A DNA stretch of 10,379 nucleotides. Source: Ramicandelaber brevisporus. Its lineage: Eukaryota; Kickxellomycota; Ramicandelaberales; Ramicandelaberaceae. The notes below the pieces were generated by a model that did no database searches, was not told where the DNA came from, and saw only the letters and a program-made list of their open reading frames with translations. Of the stretch, positions 7,001 to 10,379 are shown in pieces. Both the position numbers and the translations under genes were made by a program. Each line of letters starts with the position of its first letter. Position 1 is the first letter of the stretch. Location: positions 7,818-18,196 of the forward strand of contig MU603145.1 of the NCBI GenBank assembly GCA_025201865.1, in the 5' to 3' direction.

Positions 7001-10000
7001 ACAATAACAATGGTAATGACAGTAAAATTGATGGATGTGATAGTGAATTGAGTAGTGGAGCTGAATTACCATTTATTAACAGTAGACTCAATCATAGTAG
7101 TGGCAATAATCGTAGTAATGTTAATAATAATGATGATATGAGACCAGTTCACAATAGATGTGCATCGGATACTACAAACACGACTCGCAGATCATCCGCC
7201 TCGCCAATGTCAATGGCTTCAGTGTCTACCAGGCCAATGACCACTTCCACCGACAATGGTTCATCTTCATCTTCTAATAGATCATCGCTTGGGGAACCAG
7301 TAGATGAGTCCGATATAATGAGTCAATATTCAGATACTGATTCGGACTGCTCATTAACTGCTCCTTTCCCTGTATTCAGCTCCACAGCCATTGCATCTAA
7401 TAAACGATCAGGCACTAGCTCAACCACTGGAAATAATGACTACACTTCGCCCACAATGCCATTCTATCGATCAAATACAACTGCCACATCATCAAATACA
7501 GTTCAGCATCATCATCATCACCACAATCACCACAATCAGAATCATCATCACCAGCAACAGCAGCAGCAACAGCAGCAGCAGCAATCACATAGCACAGGTG
7601 AGAACATTGTGTCCGATTCAGATGTGCCTACAAAGATGACGGTTATTTTGATTGCAAATGTATTTGACACGAGTCTTCCCATTCACGAAAGATTTGACTT
7701 TAAAGGCTCATCAGTTGGAAGATGGACTCTATCTGGAGCTAGAATCCCTGCAACAATAACTGCCACAACTGCCACAACTGCCACAACTGCAATAACTATT
7801 GCGAATGGCTTTGTAGCTGGCGACCATCGTAATCCTCAGTTTGACACCATTCCGCGACGCCATTCTTCATCTTCTCTGCGGCCATCTACAACCGGCACAC
7901 CATCTGACTTTGATGGAACTGCGCTGACTCGCAGTGATAGTCCACTGATTGCTGCAGCTACTCTCCAATCTGCTACTGGTATTCGACCTCTTGAAGCCGA
8001 GGATATTGGCACTGCATCACTGAATCCTCGAGCTGTCAATACTCACCATGCACCCTACTCACAAACAATGTCTCGTTTGGATGCTATCAGACGTCACGCT
8101 CAAATTGCATTGCTCGCCAACCAGTCGGAAAATGCCACAACACCAGCTACCACAACCACAAACCAATCAGCTCTCGATGCACCAACCGAGGCAGCAATCG
8201 ATGTATCACGAACAACTCTGAAAGAAATTGACTTCCAGCGACGTGTGCTTGCTGGTATATCATCTCCCATCAGAATTGGACCAATCTGGAGAGAATTGCT
8301 GCTCGAGCGGCTCAACAAGGACATGGCATTTCTTCAGCAGTTTCAACTCATGGATTACAGCTTATTAGTTGGTGTCCACAGACGGGATAAATGCACAACA
8401 AAGTCAGTAGTGGAGCTACATCGTGGCAACCAATCTGCATCTGGATATGGCACTGATGGCAGAAGACGTGACCAGAGAAGCAAAGTTACAGCTGCATCAC
8501 TGCGTAGATATGGCAGCTCAGGCGGCAGCTTAGGTGGTGGACAAACCTGGTCAACTGGTATCTCTGCACTACCTTCGCCTGTTCAGCGCTTAAACATGCA
8601 GCGGCGCCGCAGTGCTCACGGTGTTCCATTTGAGGATGGATGCACTTATGACGACTGTGATGGTGGCGATGGATGTGATCATGGCGATGTTTATTTCTTT
8701 GGCTTGGTCGATGTCTTGCAGCGATTCACTTATTTCAAGCTGCTTGAACGGAGTCTAAAGTACACTGATCCAAGGTCGCTGTTCAACTTCCGCATCCCAG
8801 GCACTACAACGACGGCGACAACAGCAAGCACCAGTGAAACACCTTCACTTGTACCTGTAACCTCAGCGTCAACAAACACTTCGCCCTCTGGTCCAATTGC
8901 ATTCCCATCAACGGTCAGCATACTTTCGTCAATATCATCGAGTAGCACAGCGGTTGCAACAGTGATGCGCAGCGAAACGATGGATGAGAGACATGTTCAG
9001 CCAGGGCCTGTGTCGAGTTCCTCAGCAACGGCGTCATCGGTTCAGCGGATCCGCACAATGAATGCAACAATTGATACCGATGGACACGATGTGAGTGCAT
9101 TGGCCAGCAAGCAGGTGAGTCGGTCTGGTTCAACCGCTGCGGAACAGCAACAGTTTGGAGGAGTGCGTCCGAAGCGTGCCAACAGCGATCGAACATCCGA
9201 TGGTCAGCCTTTGTCAGCCACGGTGTCACTATCGGGGCAACGCACCAGATTGCCGAGCATTCCAGCTGAGTCAACATTATCAAATGGTGAGAATTCTGGC
9301 AATGAAGCAACACAGGATGACCAAGCGCAACTGCATCAGCAGCAGCACAACCAACAGCAGCACCTGTCGCTGGCCTCGATCAACCGGAGACTGTCTGCGT
9401 CACCTCGGACATCCGGATTCTCAATGGTGTCGAATCGACAGTCTATCAGCTCACTGAGGTCACCAATCTCACCACATGCCAGCAACACCAATCGTAGCAG
9501 TCTGTATGTGCCCGACGAGTTGACGGAAAGCGATGCACACGGAATCAACAACAACACCACCTCAGCAAGTTCAACATTGCGTTTGAAAGGCGCACCGCCA
9601 CGTGGCCAAAACGTGTTCCCTGACGAAATTCTGGCGAGCGACATGCTGCGGCCGAGAACACCACCAGTCACATCAACTAGTCATCACGTGTCAATCGATA
9701 CGGATAACCCTAGCAATGCAATAGCCACGTCAGAGATTCGCAGAGAGCGCACACGGTCCGGGGACAGACCACGCTCACAGCTGTTCACGCAGGCGATTCG
9801 CGGCCCGCTGTCCAGCTTCCTTGGCGGCAGCGGAAACGGCTCTGCTGGTGCTGCCACGGCTGCGAGTGCGAGTGCGAATGTGAATGCTGCAAATGCGAAT
9901 GCGAATGCGAATGCTGCGAATGTGAATGCAGCTGCGACGCCGTCGACGGTTCTGGGCGGAGAGCTGTTCGCGGGCAGCCAGCCGCCGGTTGCTCTCGGCG

Positions 10001-10077
10001 AGAACGAGCACAGCGTCGAGCTTCCGGGACGGTACGCCGACCGGCTGATGGCATTCCTCGCGTCCGCAGTCGAGTAG
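4075..10077 (+). CDS. Membrane-anchored phosphatidylinositol phosphate kinase with large insertions
   Basis: A single exon of 2000 residues. I start at the ATG at 4075; the upstream TTG at 4054 is not a plausible eukaryotic start. Two hydrophobic segments (about 11-31, possibly extending to 45, and 95-117) are followed by Arg119/Arg124. A low-complexity cytosolic region follows (acidic 283-306, Asn/Gln/His runs), with a basic helical island at 588-655. The PIPK core then runs in pieces: DHAPAIFRSIRRLFG (744-758), GKSSS loop (795-799), FMFKT with the ATP-binding Lys813, LLPRFLGAY (847-855), RFDFKGS (1206-1212), MDYSLLVGVH (1426-1435), FFGLVDVLQ with Asp1546, FKLLERS with Glu1558, and PGRYADRLMAFL (1984-1995). 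Family reaction: ATP-dependent phosphorylation of PI4P or PI5P to PI(4,5)P2 at membranes. Glu1558 and the His of VGVH favour a type I-like PI4P 5-kinase over Fab1 or type II. Usual cores are 300-400 residues; this one spans about 1260. Single-exon structure is supported only by the open frame. Confidence 0.9.
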   Translation: MPVVQARSTALLQVVSGGVVLVGASVTAVALTHFGVSATLLAAAIPPTFSNNNSNNNGNGNSAGVETAAIATVGEDAGSTGNTLHVADTVEFIPLPMILVVSTVGIVIVFCCGVVIGARLAASRSSHQSASTTASVHTAAHNSDRHIDGENQPLLANNSLPQSPPLQSQSALARQATISAVTSPRINNSSAARFSRHAVSPALIEGSSPLLNSAASPVSSWPFKSIGKASVSEDRRPLLAGASSPHVTYLPASPLAGPIANTTNVTAITTTATVKGIALTIDPAEEDDDGIDNENDDDHDDNDAGHGKDKSGHSPIMPDIAQSASSPCPTTSDIFSTKAVRSDRHDNDSQQNGTATMSSPTDLQDGQTSNLTIVANTRTHQHFHQKQPHQAGNSEKPQTPRLLSQQYQPRQSNLARIASARYVRNLRRGPHGSSALVNNSNSNSNSNNTKHQQQPQQHQHQQLQHQQFGNFARGIPNNTAAMNRTSSSTNPMTMLSGSPRSPMSPISLLPTPQTTIAHSDFVASATVGMSSSSSAGNRSSIIAQNGSTLSVSENETVIQPPTNYLRSSNNSSTVTPRRSATAMYTNIRYRGMMTEEQVRSRIRNRRRLRDMKRSAIEPPTARSMRLAIRAAIVGAELAPDSALIDQLIVSAVSSQSEASTANGDVHSQSRHVREDESALDSLASLLGITSANQPASHQPPQGESGPFSPILSSVDVLPCSFAQLITSQTFTSAVPNVGRVKITDHAPAIFRSIRRLFGYGTSLSALQTSDGNSELGDDLLTSLTRPFLRLVPTTGKSSSLFFLTSPRARFMFKTLRGSELDTLLKPEFLSQYIQLVSESQHTGVPTLLPRFLGAYTVEITPSSTLHLSVPQAPPSGAPSIALASKIGLPFGSGGSGTASVVPPPTRRSTSGNARRYTFSTVGSTTSSVATVGSNRIRPRTARTTAAPSAPSVSPIAFTMASKINNSNKNHSASNNNNNNGNDSKIDGCDSELSSGAELPFINSRLNHSSGNNRSNVNNNDDMRPVHNRCASDTTNTTRRSSASPMSMASVSTRPMTTSTDNGSSSSSNRSSLGEPVDESDIMSQYSDTDSDCSLTAPFPVFSSTAIASNKRSGTSSTTGNNDYTSPTMPFYRSNTTATSSNTVQHHHHHHNHHNQNHHHQQQQQQQQQQQSHSTGENIVSDSDVPTKMTVILIANVFDTSLPIHERFDFKGSSVGRWTLSGARIPATITATTATTATTAITIANGFVAGDHRNPQFDTIPRRHSSSSLRPSTTGTPSDFDGTALTRSDSPLIAAATLQSATGIRPLEAEDIGTASLNPRAVNTHHAPYSQTMSRLDAIRRHAQIALLANQSENATTPATTTTNQSALDAPTEAAIDVSRTTLKEIDFQRRVLAGISSPIRIGPIWRELLLERLNKDMAFLQQFQLMDYSLLVGVHRRDKCTTKSVVELHRGNQSASGYGTDGRRRDQRSKVTAASLRRYGSSGGSLGGGQTWSTGISALPSPVQRLNMQRRRSAHGVPFEDGCTYDDCDGGDGCDHGDVYFFGLVDVLQRFTYFKLLERSLKYTDPRSLFNFRIPGTTTTATTASTSETPSLVPVTSASTNTSPSGPIAFPSTVSILSSISSSSTAVATVMRSETMDERHVQPGPVSSSSATASSVQRIRTMNATIDTDGHDVSALASKQVSRSGSTAAEQQQFGGVRPKRANSDRTSDGQPLSATVSLSGQRTRLPSIPAESTLSNGENSGNEATQDDQAQLHQQQHNQQQHLSLASINRRLSASPRTSGFSMVSNRQSISSLRSPISPHASNTNRSSLYVPDELTESDAHGINNNTTSASSTLRLKGAPPRGQNVFPDEILASDMLRPRTPPVTSTSHHVSIDTDNPSNAIATSEIRRERTRSGDRPRSQLFTQAIRGPLSSFLGGSGNGSAGAATAASASANVNAANANANANAANVNAAATPSTVLGGELFAGSQPPVALGENEHSVELPGRYADRLMAFLASAVE
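4105..4428 (+). other. Two predicted transmembrane segments of the PIP kinase
   Basis: Segment 1 (from residue 11, LLQVVSGGVVLVGASVTAVAL) and segment 2 (residues 95-117, including MILVVSTVGIVIVFCCGVVIG) are each long enough to cross a bilayer. The loop between them is Asn/Ser-rich with NNS sequons. Arg119 and Arg124 after segment 2 favour a cytosolic kinase side. Segment 1 could instead be a signal peptide, which would leave a single-pass protein. Confidence 0.7.
5383..5480 (+). repeat. In-frame AACAGC/CAGCAX repeats coding Asn-Ser and Gln-His runs
   Basis: Trinucleotide-type repeat inside the PIP kinase gene, coding Asn-Ser dipeptides and then a Gln/His-rich segment. It lies in the linker between the membrane segments and the kinase core. 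Confidence 0.85.
7507..7584 (+). repeat. CAT/CAC then CAG/CAA repeat coding poly-His and poly-Gln
   Basis: Six His codons from 7507, a mixed Asn/His/Gln stretch, then eleven Gln codons (7552-7584, residues 1160-1170) mixing CAG and CAA. It forms the end of the first kinase-core insertion, about 35 residues before the RFDFKGS motif. Confidence 0.9.
7761..7796 (+). repeat. 9-bp tandem repeat TGCCACAAC
   Basis: Three perfect 9-base units (7761-7787) and a fourth degenerate one, coding Ala-Thr-Thr repeats just after the RFDFKGS motif of the kinase. This looks like replication-slippage growth of the second insertion. Confidence 0.8.
9862..9933 (+). repeat. 6-bp GCGAAT-type repeat coding Ala-Asn dipeptides
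   Basis: Degenerate GCGAGT, GCGAAT and GTGAAT units in frame, giving Ala-Asn alternation near the end of the fourth insertion, about 50 residues before the final YADRLMAFL kinase segment. Confidence 0.85.
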
Positions 10078-10114
10078 ACAGCCGAGTAAACAGCCGAGTA
10101 GACAGTCGAGTAAA
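10067..10114 (+). repeat. Four 12-bp units CAGYCGAGTARA carrying four in-frame stop codons
   Basis: Units at 10067-10078, 10079-10090, 10091-10102 and 10103-10114 differ only at C/T and G/A positions. Because 12 is a multiple of three, each unit places a stop in the kinase reading frame: TAG 10075, TAA 10087, TAG 10099 and TAA 10111. The first is the functional stop; the others would catch readthrough after three amino acids. Confidence 0.9.
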
Positions 10115-10379
10115 CAGAGCCCGCACCTTTCCCAGCTGCGCAATAAACACAAATTAAAGACTCATTCATCCTTCGCTCTCTCGCTCTCTCGTTGCGTTGT
10201 TCGCTCGCTTTGTTCTATTCTTCTCTCTCATTCTCGCTTTGCTCTCTGCGTGCGAGCGTGAGTGTTGATATCGATCGCGGAACGCTGCAAATGAAACAAG
10301 CCTTGCTTCCGCAGCGCTGTCTCTGGTGGTCCCCGAGCGGAGGCTTGCGGTTGTTGGCTTGGCTTGACCCGACTCTCTC
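10115..10379. other. 3' flank: CT-rich spacer, no clear gene
   Basis: After the poly(A) signal the DNA is rich in CTCTCG and TTCT units to about 10250, then of mixed composition with a GATATCGATCG stretch near 10268. An ATG at 10291 opens a frame of 29 codons to the window edge (MKQALLPQRCLWW...), which I do not recognise. It could be the start of a next gene or chance. No RNA gene seen. Confidence 0.4.
10142..10147 (+). terminator. AATAAA poly(A) signal of the PIP kinase gene
   Basis: Canonical hexamer 65 bases after the stop codon, followed by an A-rich segment and then T/C-rich sequence, as expected of a cleavage site region. Confidence 0.7.

Noticed and set aside
8692-8778. PIKfyve/Fab1-type kinase
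   Set aside because: MDYSLLVGVH ends in His as in PIP5K-type enzymes and VDVLQ resembles their IDILQ; Fab1 enzymes typically have VGID and IDYIR, and no FYVE or chaperonin-like domain is present.
9684-10169. Three overlapping minus-strand frames of 121-161 codons
   Set aside because: All arise from GC-rich Ala-Asn and stop-repeat DNA antisense to the kinase C-terminus; none has a recognisable domain.

Overview
This is a eukaryotic nuclear window, most likely from an intron-poor fungus. Genes are widely spaced, there are no bacterial ribosome binding sites or operons, and the intergenic DNA is full of CT, TTG and CTTT microsatellites. The proteins carry long Ser/Thr/Asn/Gln/His low-complexity tracts. 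Two of the three genes are complete single exons and the third is open across its visible part. The striatin N-terminus has the EWRRYExDR-type sequence I associate with fungal striatins, so an early-diverging fungus (for example Kickxellomycotina-like) is my best guess. This placement is inference.

Layout: (1) 1463 down to the left edge, minus strand: the 5' part of a striatin-family gene (STRIPAK scaffold), whose WD40 part lies outside the window. It is easy to miss because the plus strand carries a long open shadow frame here. (2) 1464-2250: divergent intergenic region with CT-rich repeats, a perfect 16-bp palindrome and a possible 5'-UTR intron end just before the next gene. (3) 2251-3051, plus strand: tubulin-folding cofactor B (ubiquitin-like domain plus CAP-Gly). 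(4) 3052-4074: a 1-kb microsatellite-rich spacer with TTG, CTTT, CT, GAGC, CACTT and TGATAG repeats, three TGACGT hexamers and a CCAAT cluster. Its last 823 bases contain no ATG on the plus strand. (5) 4075-10077, plus strand: a 2000-residue phosphatidylinositol phosphate kinase with two predicted N-terminal membrane segments and a kinase core split by four large low-complexity insertions. It ends in a 12-bp repeat that supplies four in-frame stop codons, followed by AATAAA. (6) 10115-10379: CT-rich spacer with only a weak candidate start of another gene.

The genes do not form an operon. All three belong to cytoskeleton, membrane and signalling biology: a PP2A/STRIPAK scaffold, a tubulin folding factor and a phosphoinositide kinase. 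The most unusual item is the membrane-anchored, insertion-split PIP kinase. It keeps every core catalytic motif I can recognise, including a Glu at the position that in animal enzymes favours PI4P as substrate.
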